Shown here: positions 28,404 through 38,580 of the stretch, piece after piece
How positions within the stretch are numbered: position 1 is the first letter of the stretch
How the letters are laid out: each line of letters begins with the position of its first letter
Source of the DNA: Bacteroides sp. AN502(2024)
GTDB taxonomy: Bacteria; Bacteroidota; Bacteroidia; Bacteroidales; Bacteroidaceae
DNA length: 64,000 bases
Direction of reading: 5' to 3'
Assembly (NCBI RefSeq): GCF_041227145.1
Contig: NZ_JBGFSP010000003.1
Coordinates: forward strand, 496,001-560,000
The notes under the pieces: generated by a model
What the model saw: only the letters and a program-made list of their open reading frames with translations
What the model was told of the DNA's origin: nothing
Database searches by the model: none
Made by a program: the position numbers and the translations under genes

Positions 28404-28411
28404 CAAACATA
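28404..28411 (-). promoter_or_regulatory. -7 box of the DUF4286-ruvC operon
   Basis: TATGTTTG on the minus strand, 29 bases before the start codon at 28374. Confidence 0.55.
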
Positions 28412-28434
28412 GCAATAATTTCAGAATAATGCAT

Positions 28435-28442
28435 TATATTTG
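28435..28442 (+). promoter_or_regulatory. -7 box of the tRNA-Ala gene
   Basis: TATATTTG on the plus strand, 49 bases before the tRNA. It is divergent from the ruvC operon promoter 23 bp away. Confidence 0.6.
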
Positions 28443-28491
28443 CACCAACAAAAAGGATTCGTTTACAAACGTTATCATATAAAGTACAAAA

Positions 28492-28565
28492 GGGGCGTTA
28501 GCTCATCTGGCTAGAGCGTAACACTGGCAGTGTTAAGGTGATCGGTTCGAGTCCGATACGCTCCA
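28492..28565 (+). tRNA. tRNA-Ala (anticodon GGC)
   Basis: A 74-nt cloverleaf can be folded. The acceptor stem is GGGGCGT/ACGCTCC with a G-U wobble at the third pair, the alanine identity element G3:U70. The D arm is GCTC/GAGC. The anticodon stem is TAACA/TGTTA with loop CTGGCAG, and the T arm is ATCGG/CCGAT with loop TTCGAGT. The discriminator is A and no CCA is encoded. It reads GCC and GCU codons. Confidence 0.97.
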
Positions 28566-28578
28566 CAACCATTCAATC

Positions 28579-28606
28579 AGGGTTCTGTTTTCAGAACCCT
28601 TTTCTT
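28579..28606 (+). terminator. Intrinsic terminator of tRNA-Ala
   Basis: Perfect stem AGGGTTCTG/CAGAACCCT with loop TTTT, followed by a T-rich tail (TTTTCTTCTT). Confidence 0.9.
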
Positions 28607-28922
28607 CTTCTAAAAGCTATTTCATATTTTATAGGGTCACGGATCAGTAGAAAAATAGTGGAGATAAATTTTGTCTTAATCTGAAAAATCGGAGAAGAGT
28701 TTGAAAATTTGAGTAATGTGCTTCAAGGTAGCCTATCCCCCAAATAGTTCGTTTCCATACGGTAAGGCACCCAATAATATGTATATGAATTGTTCGATCC
28801 GGTACTGAAGCAATCCGAATCCTCCTACTAATTACAGTCAAATCTCCCACTAACTATTAAAAAGAAAAACCGCCTTCAGCCTTCAGTTCTTCACCAAAGT
28901 CCCTGCTCATCGGCGTTTGAGC

Positions 28923-29227
28923 CTGAAAGCACTCCTGAAAGCGAATGTATATAACTCCGGCTCCTTCTATACTTATTTCCAACAGAGGCTCTATTATAGC
29001 AAAACAGAGCCTGCATTTCATGGTAACAGAGCCTCTGTTATAACCAAACAGAGCCTGCATTTCACCTCACAACAGATAGTTCTACCGGCAAGTCTGAAAA
29101 AGCTGAAAGCGCTGAAAGCACTATCCCTTGCCTACAATACCTTCCTGCAAGGGTCAATATGTTCCGCCTTCAGCCGCTATCTCCTTCTGGCAAAGCGTTT
29201 GCGGAAAAAACTGAAACCGCTGAAAGC
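28923..29227. repeat. Scattered CTGAAAGC octamers
   Basis: CTGAAAGC occurs at 28923, 28935, 29103, 29112 and 29220, with a near copy CTGAAACC at 29211. The pairs are spaced 12, 9 and 9 bp apart on both sides of the 22-bp array. Function unknown. Confidence 0.6.
28981..29068 (+). repeat. 22-bp tandem array (family A, copy 3), no leader
   Basis: Four units of exactly 22 bp start at 28981, 29003, 29025 and 29047, each beginning AACAGAG; a fifth start (AACAGA) is at 29069. Units 1 and 3 are alike (GGCTCTATTATA, CCTCTGTTATA), as are 2 and 4 (CCTGCATTTCA), giving a 44-bp super-period. Unit 3 holds the perfect dyad AACAGAG-C-CTCTGTT. The leader seen at the other two family A arrays is missing. Confidence 0.85.
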
Positions 29228-29450
29228 AGATTATAGTATGAAAATTCAAGATGATATATGAGTAGGGCTATATTAATGCCGGAATTAAATTGTTTAGGAC
29301 TATACATGGAATGGCGGACAGAAAATTCCTTCTTTGCTGAATTGCGAAGAGTCGGCTCTATCCCCACTAAATTTCTACTGTGCCCGAAAATCCTCTTTCA
29401 TCCTATCACCGTCTTCCCGGAACTCCCTATTCATCGTATTTACAGAGCGA

Positions 29451-29494
29451 TGATAGGTTGCTGTTAATCTGTCACCTATCACCGCCTATTTTTT
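29451..29494 (+). terminator. Terminator-like hairpin upstream of pheS
   Basis: TGATAGGT (29451-29458) pairs with ACCTATCA (29474-29481), followed a few bases later by six T residues. No gene in front of it is recognised. Confidence 0.35.
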
Positions 29495-29504
29495 GAAAGC
29501 CCGA

Positions 29505-29538
29505 TTTGTTTCAAGATGTTTCAATTGCTTGAAACAAA
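29505..29538. promoter_or_regulatory. Perfect 11-bp inverted repeat upstream of the pheS promoter
   Basis: TTTGTTTCAAG (29505-29515) and CTTGAAACAAA (29528-29538) are exact inverted copies separated by 12 bp, centred about 85 bp upstream of the pheS -7 box. It could be an operator or an RNA hairpin; nothing identifies a binding protein. Confidence 0.5.
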
Positions 29539-29603
29539 GGGTCATTTTCGGTACATATCAGCAACAAAGATATAAATTATTTCGATGGTTCGTAATAAAA
29601 TTA

Positions 29604-29611
29604 TATCTTTG
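29604..29611 (+). promoter_or_regulatory. -7 box of pheS
   Basis: TATCTTTG on the plus strand, 42 bases before the ATG at 29654. Confidence 0.6.
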
Positions 29612-29653
29612 CACGGTTTTTACCAAGAAACTGAATAACAATACATCAAAAAT

Positions 29654-30673
29654 ATGATAGCTAAGATTGAACAACTTCTGAAAGAGGTGGAAGCCTTACA
29701 CGCCTCCAATGCCGAAGAACTCGAAGCTCTCCGCATCAAGTACTTAAGTAAGAAGGGAGCCATTAACGACTTAATGGCAGATTTCCGTAATGTAGCTGCC
29801 GAACAGAAAAAAGAAGTCGGCATGAGACTGAATGAACTGAAAACCAAAGCTCAGGACAAAATCAACGCGCTGAAAGAAATGTTTGAAAGTCAAGACAATG
29901 ATTGTGACGGACTGGATTTGACGCGTTCGGCTTATCCCGTGAAGCTCGGTACACGCCATCCGCTCACCATTGTAAAGAACGAAATCATCGATATCTTTGC
30001 CCGTTTAGGATTCAGCATTGCCGAAGGTCCGGAAATTGAAGATGACTGGCATGTATTCTCGGCACTGAACTTTGCCGAAGACCATCCTGCACGCGACATG
30101 CAGGACACGTTCTTTATCGAAGCTCACCCCGACGTAGTATTGCGTACACATACTTCTTCCGTACAGACCCGTGTAATGGAAACCTCACAACCTCCTATCC
30201 GCATCATCTGTCCGGGACGTGTATATCGTAACGAGGCAATCAGCTATCGCGCACACTGTTTCTTCCATCAGGTGGAAGCGCTGTATGTGGACAAAAACGT
30301 ATCGTTCACCGACTTAAAACAAGTATTGTTGCTTTTCGCTAAAGAGATGTTCGGTGCTGACACAAAGATTCGCCTACGCCCGTCTTACTTCCCGTTCACC
30401 GAACCCAGTGCGGAAATGGACATCAGCTGTAATATCTGCGGCGGTAAAGGTTGTCCGTTCTGTAAACACACCGGCTGGGTAGAAATCCTCGGTTGCGGTA
30501 TGGTAGACCCGAACGTACTTGAATCGAACGGTATAGACAGCAAAGTATACAGCGGTTACGCTCTCGGTATGGGTATCGAACGTATCACAAACCTGAAATA
30601 CCAGGTGAAAGATCTCCGTATGTTCTCAGAAAACGATACGCGCTTCTTAAAAGAATTCGAAGCAGCATATTAA
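29654..30673 (+). CDS. pheS: Phenylalanyl-tRNA synthetase alpha subunit
   Basis: This 339-residue class II synthetase subunit has an N-terminal coiled coil (about 1-85) that binds tRNA. The catalytic domain has motif 2 region PGRVYRNEAISYRAHCFFHQVEALYVD (in short RVYRNEAISYRAH, about 192-204) and motif 3 GYALGMGIERITNLKY near the C-terminus. Length is normal. It charges tRNA-Phe with PheT, which is not adjacent here; a separate pheT is usual in Bacteroides. The gene starts the plus-strand run pheS-MFS-nth. Confidence 0.97.
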   Translation: MIAKIEQLLKEVEALHASNAEELEALRIKYLSKKGAINDLMADFRNVAAEQKKEVGMRLNELKTKAQDKINALKEMFESQDNDCDGLDLTRSAYPVKLGTRHPLTIVKNEIIDIFARLGFSIAEGPEIEDDWHVFSALNFAEDHPARDMQDTFFIEAHPDVVLRTHTSSVQTRVMETSQPPIRIICPGRVYRNEAISYRAHCFFHQVEALYVDKNVSFTDLKQVLLLFAKEMFGADTKIRLRPSYFPFTEPSAEMDISCNICGGKGCPFCKHTGWVEILGCGMVDPNVLESNGIDSKVYSGYALGMGIERITNLKYQVKDLRMFSENDTRFLKEFEAAY

Positions 30674-30693
30674 TAATGTGCTAAATTTACCAG

Positions 30694-30745
30694 TATGCCA
30701 ATGTTCCCCATACAACCGTCGGACGGTGATCGGGACATTGGCATA
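30694..30745 (+). other. Nested hairpin between pheS and the MFS gene
   Basis: TATGCCAATGT (30694-30704) pairs exactly with ACATTGGCATA (30735-30745), extended by CCC/GGG with one bulge. An inner stem ACCGT/ACGGT lies in the loop. No T tail follows, so it may be a processing or attenuation structure, not a simple terminator. Confidence 0.55.
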
Positions 30746-30821
30746 TTCATCGACAGACCAATCAGACCAAACGCCCCGGTTTCCAGCTAACGCGAATCAG
30801 CCGATTAAACGATTATTCATT

Positions 30822-32021
30822 ATGGCAAAGGATAGACTCATTACTCCCGGTTATTGTTTCATCTTGGCAGCCAACTTCCTGCTCTACTTCGGCTTTTGGT
30901 TGTTGATTCCTGTTTTGCCGTTCTATTTATCCGAGTTCTTCCAAACTGGAAATTCCACGATTGGCATTGTCCTCTCCTGCTACACGGTAGCCGCTCTCTG
31001 CATCCGTCCGTTTTCCGGTTATCTGCTCGACACATTTGCCCGCAAACCTCTTTATTTATTTGCTTACTTCATCTTTATGATGATGTTCGGCGGATATCTA
31101 ATAGCCGGCTCCCTAACTTTATTTATTATATTCCGAATCATCCATGGCGTCTCTTTCGGAGTGGTTACTGTAGGTGGAAACACAGTAGTAATAGATATCA
31201 TGCCATCTTCCCGCCGGGGAGAAGGGTTAGGCTATTACGGGCTTACCAACAATACAGCGATGTCCATCGGGCCCATGTTCGGACTGTTCCTGCACGATGC
31301 GGGAATCTCTTTTGCTACGATCTTCTGTTATGCATTCGGTTCCTGCATTTTAGGTTTTCTATGTGCAAGTCTGGTAAAAACGCCCTATAAGCCTCCTGTG
31401 AAACGGGAACCGATTTCACTCGACCGCTTTATTTTACTGAAAGGATTACCAGCCGGATTTAGCCTGTTGTTACTTTCCATCCCTTACGGAATGACAACCA
31501 ACTATGTAGCTATGTATGCCCGCCAAATCGGACTGAACACGCAAACCGGATTCTTCTTTACTTTTATGGCTGTCGGCATGGCAATCTCCCGCATCTTTTC
31601 GGGGAAACTGGTGGACCGCGGAAAAATAACGCAAGTAATAATAGCCGGATTATACCTGGTTGTTTGCAGTTTCTTCCTGCTTTCAACCTGCGTTTATCTG
31701 ATTCAATGGAATAATACCGCCTGTACCCTGCTGTTTTTTGGCATCGCATTATTAATGGGCGTCGGGTTTGGCATCATGTTTCCAGCATTTAATACGTTGT
31801 TTGTCAATCTCGCCCCTAACAGCCAGCGGGGAACGGCTACTTCCACCTATCTCACCTCCTGGGATGTAGGAATCGGCATCGGTATGCTGACCGGAGGATA
31901 TATCGCAGAAATAAGTACATTTGACAAGGCCTATCTTTTCGGAGCCTGCCTGACGGTAGTTTCCGCCCTCTATTTCAAACTAAAAGTAACGCCTCATTAC
32001 CATAAAAACAAGCTACGATGA
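30822..32021 (+). CDS. Major facilitator superfamily transporter
   Basis: From the ATG at 30822 the protein has 399 residues and about 12 membrane helices, starting MAKDRLITPGYCFILAANFLLYFGFW. The MFS loop 2-3 motif is present as GYLLDTFARKPLY, with a second copy-like GKLVDRG in the second half. An open frame continues upstream to 30678, but those 48 residues cover the hairpin region and do not look like protein, so the later start is preferred. Drug or sugar efflux is typical of this subgroup; the substrate is unknown. The stop codon overlaps the start of nth (ATGA). Confidence 0.9.
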   Translation: MAKDRLITPGYCFILAANFLLYFGFWLLIPVLPFYLSEFFQTGNSTIGIVLSCYTVAALCIRPFSGYLLDTFARKPLYLFAYFIFMMMFGGYLIAGSLTLFIIFRIIHGVSFGVVTVGGNTVVIDIMPSSRRGEGLGYYGLTNNTAMSIGPMFGLFLHDAGISFATIFCYAFGSCILGFLCASLVKTPYKPPVKREPISLDRFILLKGLPAGFSLLLLSIPYGMTTNYVAMYARQIGLNTQTGFFFTFMAVGMAISRIFSGKLVDRGKITQVIIAGLYLVVCSFFLLSTCVYLIQWNNTACTLLFFGIALLMGVGFGIMFPAFNTLFVNLAPNSQRGTATSTYLTSWDVGIGIGMLTGGYIAEISTFDKAYLFGACLTVVSALYFKLKVTPHYHKNKLR

Positions 32022-32686
32022 GAAAGAAAGAACGTTATGAGAAAGTAATCGCCTGGTTTCAGGACAATGTACCTGTAGCCGAAACCGAACTGCATTACAA
32101 CAATCCGTATGAATTATTGATTGCTGTCATTCTTTCCGCCCAATGTACGGACAAACGGGTTAATATGATTACTCCTCCTTTATATAAAGATTTTCCGACT
32201 CCGGAAGCATTGGCAGCCACTACCCCGGAGGTGATTTTCGAATATATACGGAGCGTATCCTACCCGAATAACAAAGCCAAACATCTGGTTGGTATGGCAA
32301 AGATGCTGGTGAACGACTTCAACAGCCAGGTACCGGACAATCTGGAAGATCTGGTGAAATTGCCCGGTGTAGGAAGAAAGACTGCCAATGTAATCCAGTC
32401 GGTCGTGTTCAACAAGGCAGCAATGGCGGTAGATACCCATGTGTTCCGTGTCAGTCACCGCATCGGACTGGTACCGGATAGTTGTACCACCCCATTCAGC
32501 GTAGAAAAAGAACTGGTGAAGAATATTCCGGAAAAGCTGATACCGATTGCTCACCATTGGCTCATCCTGCACGGCCGTTATGTTTGTCAGGCACGCACTC
32601 CCAAATGTGACACCTGTGGTTTGCAAATGATGTGCAAATATTTCTGTAACACCTATAAAGTAACAAAAGAGGAATCAAAAGCCTAG
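32018..32686 (+). CDS. nth: Endonuclease III, DNA glycosylase/AP lyase
   Basis: This 222-residue protein has the helix-hairpin-helix LVKLPGVGRKTANVI (about 113-127, with the catalytic lysine) and catalytic Asp in AVDTHVFRVSHRIG (about 141-154). The 4Fe-4S cysteine set is C-x6-C-x2-C-x5-C in CQARTPKCDTCGLQMMCKYFC near the end. It removes oxidised pyrimidines in base excision repair. Translationally coupled to the MFS gene by a 4-bp overlap. Confidence 0.97.
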   Translation: MRKKERYEKVIAWFQDNVPVAETELHYNNPYELLIAVILSAQCTDKRVNMITPPLYKDFPTPEALAATTPEVIFEYIRSVSYPNNKAKHLVGMAKMLVNDFNSQVPDNLEDLVKLPGVGRKTANVIQSVVFNKAAMAVDTHVFRVSHRIGLVPDSCTTPFSVEKELVKNIPEKLIPIAHHWLILHGRYVCQARTPKCDTCGLQMMCKYFCNTYKVTKEESKA

Positions 32687-32726
32687 AATAAATAACGATT
32701 TAATAGCAGGGAACCGAAATAAATAG

Positions 32727-32734
32727 TAACTTTG
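32727..32734 (+). promoter_or_regulatory. -7 box of pgk
   Basis: TAACTTTG on the plus strand, 53 bases before the ATG at 32788. Confidence 0.6.
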
Positions 32735-32787
32735 CAGTCGTTCTAAACGAAGAATTTTAAAACACTTTTAAATAAAAATAGAGTATT

Positions 32788-34047
32788 ATGCAGACAATTG
32801 ACAAATTCAATTTTGCCGGTAAAAAGGCATTTGTTCGCGTGGACTTCAATGTACCTCTGGACGAAAACTTCAACATCACAGATGACACTCGTATGCGTGC
32901 AGCTCTTCCTACCTTGAAGAAGATCCTGTCAGACGGCGGAAGCATCATCATTGGTTCTCACCTGGGCCGTCCGAAAGGCGTTGCCGATAAATTCTCTTTG
33001 AAACATATCATCAAACATCTGTCTGAATTGCTGGGCGTTGAAGTTCAGTTCGCTAACGACTGCATGGGCGAAGAAGCTGCCGTAAAAGCTGCTGCTCTGC
33101 AACCGGGAGAAGTGCTGTTGCTCGAAAATCTTCGCTTCTACGCTGAAGAAGAAGGCAAACCTAGGGGTTTGGCTGAAGATGCAACTGACGAAGAAAAAGC
33201 TACTGCTAAGAAAGCTGTAAAAGAAAGCCAGAAAGAATTTACCAAGAAATTGGCTTCTTACGCTGACTGCTACATAAACGACGCTTTCGGTACTGCTCAC
33301 CGTGCACATGCTTCTACAGCATTGATCGCTAAATATTTCGACGTAAACAACAAGATGTTCGGTTACTTGATGGAAAAAGAAGTGAAAGCTGTAGATAAAG
33401 TATTAAACGACATCAAACGTCCGTTCACTGCCATCATGGGTGGTTCCAAAGTTTCCTCTAAAATCGAAATCATCGAAAACCTGTTGAACAAGGTAGATAA
33501 CCTGATCATCGCCGGTGGTATGACTTACACATTCACTAAAGCAATGGGTGGTAAAATCGGTATCTCTATCTGTGAGGACGACAAACTTGACCTGGCTTTG
33601 GACTTGATGAAGAAAGCTAAAGAAAAAGGTGTAAATTTGGTATTGGCTGTTGACGCTAAGATTGCTGACGCATTCTCTAACGACGCAAATACTAAATTCT
33701 GTGCTGTTGGCGAAATTCCTGACGGATGGGAAGGTCTTGACATCGGTCCTAAAACGGAAGAAATCTTCGCTAACGTAATCAAAGAATCCAAGACTATTCT
33801 TTGGAACGGTCCTACAGGGGTATTCGAATTTGACAACTTCACTCACGGCTCACGTGCAGTAGGTGAAGCAATTGTTGAAGCAACCAAGAAAGGTGCCTTC
33901 TCACTCGTAGGTGGCGGCGACTCTGTAGCTTGTGTTAACAAGTTCGGTTTGGCTAACGGTGTGTCTTATGTTTCAACCGGTGGTGGCGCATTGCTCGAAG
34001 CAATTGAAGGAAAAGTTCTTCCAGGTATTGCAGCTATTCAAGAGTAA
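32788..34047 (+). CDS. pgk: Phosphoglycerate kinase
   Basis: This 419-residue enzyme of normal length has the signature [12 protein letters not shown] at the start, the 3-PG site GSHLGRPKG (about 56), [10 protein letters not shown] (about 217), [10 protein letters not shown] (about 337) and the nucleotide loop GGGDSVACV (about 373). It makes ATP from 1,3-bisphosphoglycerate in glycolysis. Codon use is strongly biased to a few codons (GCT, GGT, AAA), as expected for a highly expressed gene. It has its own promoter. Confidence 0.98.
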   Translation: MQTIDKFNFAGKKAFVRVDFNVPLDENFNITDDTRMRAALPTLKKILSDGGSIIIGSHLGRPKGVADKFSLKHIIKHLSELLGVEVQFANDCMGEEAAVKAAALQPGEVLLLENLRFYAEEEGKPRGLAEDATDEEKATAKKAVKESQKEFTKKLASYADCYINDAFGTAHRAHASTALIAKYFDVNNKMFGYLMEKEVKAVDKVLNDIKRPFTAIMGGSKVSSKIEIIENLLNKVDNLIIAGGMTYTFTKAMGGKIGISICEDDKLDLALDLMKKAKEKGVNLVLAVDAKIADAFSNDANTKFCAVGEIPDGWEGLDIGPKTEEIFANVIKESKTILWNGPTGVFEFDNFTHGSRAVGEAIVEATKKGAFSLVGGGDSVACVNKFGLANGVSYVSTGGGALLEAIEGKVLPGIAAIQE

Positions 34048-34070
34048 TTTTTTTGATAAAATAATATGGG

Positions 34071-34103
34071 GAGGGCAGTTCTTTGTGAAAAGAATTGCCC
34101 CTC
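34071..34103 (+). terminator. Hairpin downstream of pgk
   Basis: GAGGGCAGTTCTTT pairs with AAAGAATTGCCCCTC around the loop GTGA, with one bulge and one wobble. There is no clean T tail. The rest of the 300-bp gap to the TPR gene shows nothing else I can name. Confidence 0.5.
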
Positions 34104-34343
34104 ATTCATCCAAACGAGATATGAAAACCAGCGGATACCCGAAACCTACTCTGGAAAAATCAGATTTACACAACGTATATCCCACAGTATCAACTGCAAT
34201 CAAAGCACAGTTTCTTCTATGGCATCCTTTTTGTTCTATTACAAATGACATTCTGTTCATGGTGGCTCCAACACCATAAATACACTCCTTTCGAGGGCTT
34301 GGAGACGTTTGATCTGGATTGAAAGAAAACAAATAATTAAATA

Positions 34344-36551
34344 ATGATGAACGAAAAAACGATTAATGAACAATACGCATATATACGTACTTTACTTGAA
34401 GAAAAAAGACTCAAGGAAGCCTTAATGCAGCTGGAATCTTTGCTATGGCAGTGTCCCGACTGGGAACTGCGAACCCGCCTGGAACAATTGCAGACTTCCT
34501 ACAAATATATGCTGGAATACATGAAACAGGGAGCTGATGACCCTGAACGGTGGAATTTGTATCAAAAGATGGTAACAGATACTTGGGGAATTGCCGACCA
34601 ATCACGTCTCCTCATGCTGGATAACGGTTCATCAAGATACTATCATGAGGTACGCCGTACTCCCGAATCGCCAGACTTGTCGAATTACAGCATCAAAACA
34701 ATATTACACATACTGGAGTCTTTTAATGACGACTTGGCAGTCAGCGGATTATTGTCTGACGAGAAGATGAATGAAGTGCTAAAAAGGCATGAAGACACAC
34801 TCAAATTCATGTTTATAAGAACATGGACAAACAGTGCGTGGACCCCTCAAGACGAAGAGGATGCAAGTTCCATGCTTGCTTCGGAATTACTTCCGGGAGA
34901 TGATTTATGCTTGTTTGTCAGTGCCCTCACATTAAGCTTGATGGAATGTTTCGACTTGCGAAAAATAATGTGGTTGCTCAATGCGTACGAACACCCTAAC
35001 GTCAACGTCAGTCAACGGGCACTGGTAGGTGTAATGATTATCTTCCATATCTACAGAAGCCGCCTTTCTTTCTATCCGGAGCTTATCAAAAGGGTCGGTC
35101 TTATGGAGGAAATACCTTCATTTAAAAAAGATGGCGCACGTATTTACCGACAAATGCTATTATGTCAGGAAACAGAAAAGATTGATAAAAAGATGAGGGA
35201 AGAGATTATTCCTGAAATGCTGAAGAATGTTTCCTCCATGAAAAATACACGGTTCGGTTTTGAAGAAAATGATGAAGAGAACAATGATATGAATCCGGAT
35301 TGGGAAGATGCGTTCGAGAAATCCGGCCTGGGGAACAAATTGCGTGAAATGAACGAGTTGCAATTAGAGGGTGCGGATGTATATATGAGCACTTTTGCCG
35401 CATTGAAAAATTATCCGTTCTTCCGCGAAGTGCACAACTGGTTTTATCCATTCAGCAAACAGCAGTCCAACGTACTCAAAGCAATGAAGCAGACAGGAGA
35501 GCAAGGAGGAAGCCTGTTGGATTTAATCCTTCAATCAGGATTTTTCAGCAATAGCGATAAGTACTCACTCTTTTTCACAATCCATCAATTGCCTAAGTTA
35601 CAACAGGATATAATGTTAAGTCAGCTGAGCGAACAGCAAGTTTCTGAATTGGCAGAGAAAGCGAATGTTGAGACAATGAAGAAATTCAATGAACGTCCGG
35701 GAACGGTCAGCAATCAATACCTGCACGATTTGTACCGTTTCTTCAAACTGAGTGTGCGCAAGAGTGAGTTCAGAGATATTTTTAAAGAGAAGCTCGATCT
35801 TCACCATATTCCTGCACTCGACAATATATTGTATGGGGAAGACGTATTGTTCCCCATTGCCGATTTTTATCTATCGAAAGAACGTTGGGACGAGGCTATA
35901 GAAATTTATGAAGAACTGGAAAGTATTGGCGGATTCAAAGAGGACGGTGCGGAATATTACCAAAAGTTTGGTTATGCATTACAAAAAAGAAAGAAATATA
36001 CAGAAGCCATTCAGGCTTATCTGAAGGCAGATACGCTGAAACCGGATAATATCTGGAATAATCGGCATTTGGCTATTTGTTACCGGCTGGACAGAAACTA
36101 TCAGACAGCACTCACCTATTATAAAAAGGTGGAAGAAGCTGCTCCGGAAGATCCCAACGCGACTTTCTATATCGGCAGTTGCCTGACTGAATTAGGACAA
36201 TATGAGGAAGCACTGAATTATTTCTTCAAGTTGGATTTCATCGAGAACAATTGCATAAAGGCATGGCGAGGCATCGGTTGGTGTTCATTCATCAGTCAGA
36301 AATATGAACAAGCGATGAAGTATTATGAAAAGATTATCGGACAAAAACCGCTTGCCGGTGATTATATGAATGCAGGACATGTTGCCTGGGTAATGGGAGA
36401 CATTCAGAAGGCTGCTACTTTCTACGGAAAAGCCATTACGGCTAATGGAAACCGGGAAAGATTTCTGGAGATGTTTCATAAAGATAAAGAAGCTCTTCTC
36501 GCACAAGGAATTCGAGAAGAGGATATTCCTCTAATGCTGGATTTATTATAG
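34344..36551 (+). CDS. TPR repeat protein
   Basis: This 735-residue protein has no signal peptide or membrane helix. Its N-terminal two thirds are helical and of no recognised family; the C-terminal third (about 500-720) is a run of tetratricopeptide repeats (for example DEAIEIYEELESIGGFKEDGAEYYQKFGYAL, quoted in part as AEYYQKFGYAL, and EEALNYFFKLDFIENN). TPRs mediate protein-protein contacts. It probably acts as a cytoplasmic scaffold, but no partner is suggested by neighbours. It is convergent with the Maf gene. Confidence 0.85.
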   Translation: MMNEKTINEQYAYIRTLLEEKRLKEALMQLESLLWQCPDWELRTRLEQLQTSYKYMLEYMKQGADDPERWNLYQKMVTDTWGIADQSRLLMLDNGSSRYYHEVRRTPESPDLSNYSIKTILHILESFNDDLAVSGLLSDEKMNEVLKRHEDTLKFMFIRTWTNSAWTPQDEEDASSMLASELLPGDDLCLFVSALTLSLMECFDLRKIMWLLNAYEHPNVNVSQRALVGVMIIFHIYRSRLSFYPELIKRVGLMEEIPSFKKDGARIYRQMLLCQETEKIDKKMREEIIPEMLKNVSSMKNTRFGFEENDEENNDMNPDWEDAFEKSGLGNKLREMNELQLEGADVYMSTFAALKNYPFFREVHNWFYPFSKQQSNVLKAMKQTGEQGGSLLDLILQSGFFSNSDKYSLFFTIHQLPKLQQDIMLSQLSEQQVSELAEKANVETMKKFNERPGTVSNQYLHDLYRFFKLSVRKSEFRDIFKEKLDLHHIPALDNILYGEDVLFPIADFYLSKERWDEAIEIYEELESIGGFKEDGAEYYQKFGYALQKRKKYTEAIQAYLKADTLKPDNIWNNRHLAICYRLDRNYQTALTYYKKVEEAAPEDPNATFYIGSCLTELGQYEEALNYFFKLDFIENNCIKAWRGIGWCSFISQKYEQAMKYYEKIIGQKPLAGDYMNAGHVAWVMGDIQKAATFYGKAITANGNRERFLEMFHKDKEALLAQGIREEDIPLMLDLL

Positions 36552-36596
36552 TTTTGCGCTTGTCTTAAGTGAAGAAATGAAATGCTAGACATAGAA

Positions 36597-36632
36597 AAGA
36601 GGATTGTGTCAAAACCGGCACACCCTCTTTTT
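36597..36632. terminator. Bidirectional terminator between TPR and Maf genes
   Basis: AAGAGGATTGTGTC and GGCACACCCTCTT form a stem with loop AAAACC, flanked by A and T runs on either side. The arms are of the same type as those at 60176/62010 and 62091/62192 (GAGGGTGTGTCAAAA), showing this is a recurring hairpin sequence in the genome. Confidence 0.8.
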
Positions 36633-36651
36633 TATTTTCTATGGCGAATAC

Positions 36652-37236
36652 TTACTCTATTTTTTTCAACTCGTTGTACAGTTTCTGTATGGGAAGTCCC
36701 ATTATGTTATAGAAGCTACCTGATATTGATTTTACCCCGATGTATCCGATCCACTCCTGAACACCATAAGCTCCAGCCTTATCCATTGGTTGATAGCGGT
36801 CGACGTAATAAAGGATTTCGTCTTCCGACAAAACATCAAACAGCACTTCGGAAGAAGCGGTAAAGCTTTTTTGCCATTCAGTAGTAGTTAAACAAACTCC
36901 GGTAAAAACCTGATGAGACTTTCCTGAAAGAGCACGAAGCATCTCAATGGCTCCTTCCCTCCCCTCCGGTTTCCCCAAAACTTTTCCATCCAGCCAGACG
37001 ATGGTATCTGCTGTAACTAACAATTCTCCCGGCTTCATTATAGTACGGTAAGCATCCGCCTTTTCACGAGCAATGTATTCCGGTATTTCAGCACCAACCA
37101 ATGTATCCGGATATGACTCGTCCACATCCGGTAATGTTCTGACTATATAGTTTACTCCCAGTCCTGACATCAGCTCTTTCCGACGGGGGGAATTGGAAGC
37201 TAATATAATCTGATATTTATTTAAGTTGTCAAGCAT
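36652..37236 (-). CDS. maf: Maf family nucleotide pyrophosphatase
   Basis: This 194-residue protein starts LDNLNKYQIILASNSPRRKELM, with the Maf signature SNSPRRKEL. It also has the conserved ADTIVWLDGKVLGKP and SGKSHQVFTGVCL. Members hydrolyse dTTP/UTP or modified nucleotides and are linked to septum control. It is the last gene of the 39455-36652 operon, 40 bp after the KdsC-like gene, a common pairing in Bacteroides. Confidence 0.95.
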   Translation of the reverse strand: MLDNLNKYQIILASNSPRRKELMSGLGVNYIVRTLPDVDESYPDTLVGAEIPEYIAREKADAYRTIMKPGELLVTADTIVWLDGKVLGKPEGREGAIEMLRALSGKSHQVFTGVCLTTTEWQKSFTASSEVLFDVLSEDEILYYVDRYQPMDKAGAYGVQEWIGYIGVKSISGSFYNIMGLPIQKLYNELKKIE

Positions 37237-37276
37237 TGTTTTATTCGCTATTTAACAACGATTATTTGTGATTAAG

Positions 37277-38573
<1,297 letters not shown>

Positions 38574-38580
38574 GATTCTC

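Larger units (their letters stand above)
28607..29653. other. Gene-free 1-kb interval rich in short repeats
   Basis: No convincing gene is seen between the tRNA terminator and pheS. The interval holds a 22-bp array, scattered CTGAAAGC repeats, a hairpin CCCTTGC/GCAAGGG (29126-29152), two further inverted repeats and the pheS promoter, all listed separately. Confidence 0.7.

Noticed and set aside
29170..29367. Minus-strand frame beginning MGIEPTL
   Set aside because: Short frame in a repeat-rich interval; this type of sequence is a known kind of false annotation and nothing else supports it.
30678..30821. Upstream extension of the MFS transporter
   Set aside because: The 48 extra residues span the nested hairpin and lack protein character; the ATG at 30822 gives a normal MFS N-terminus.
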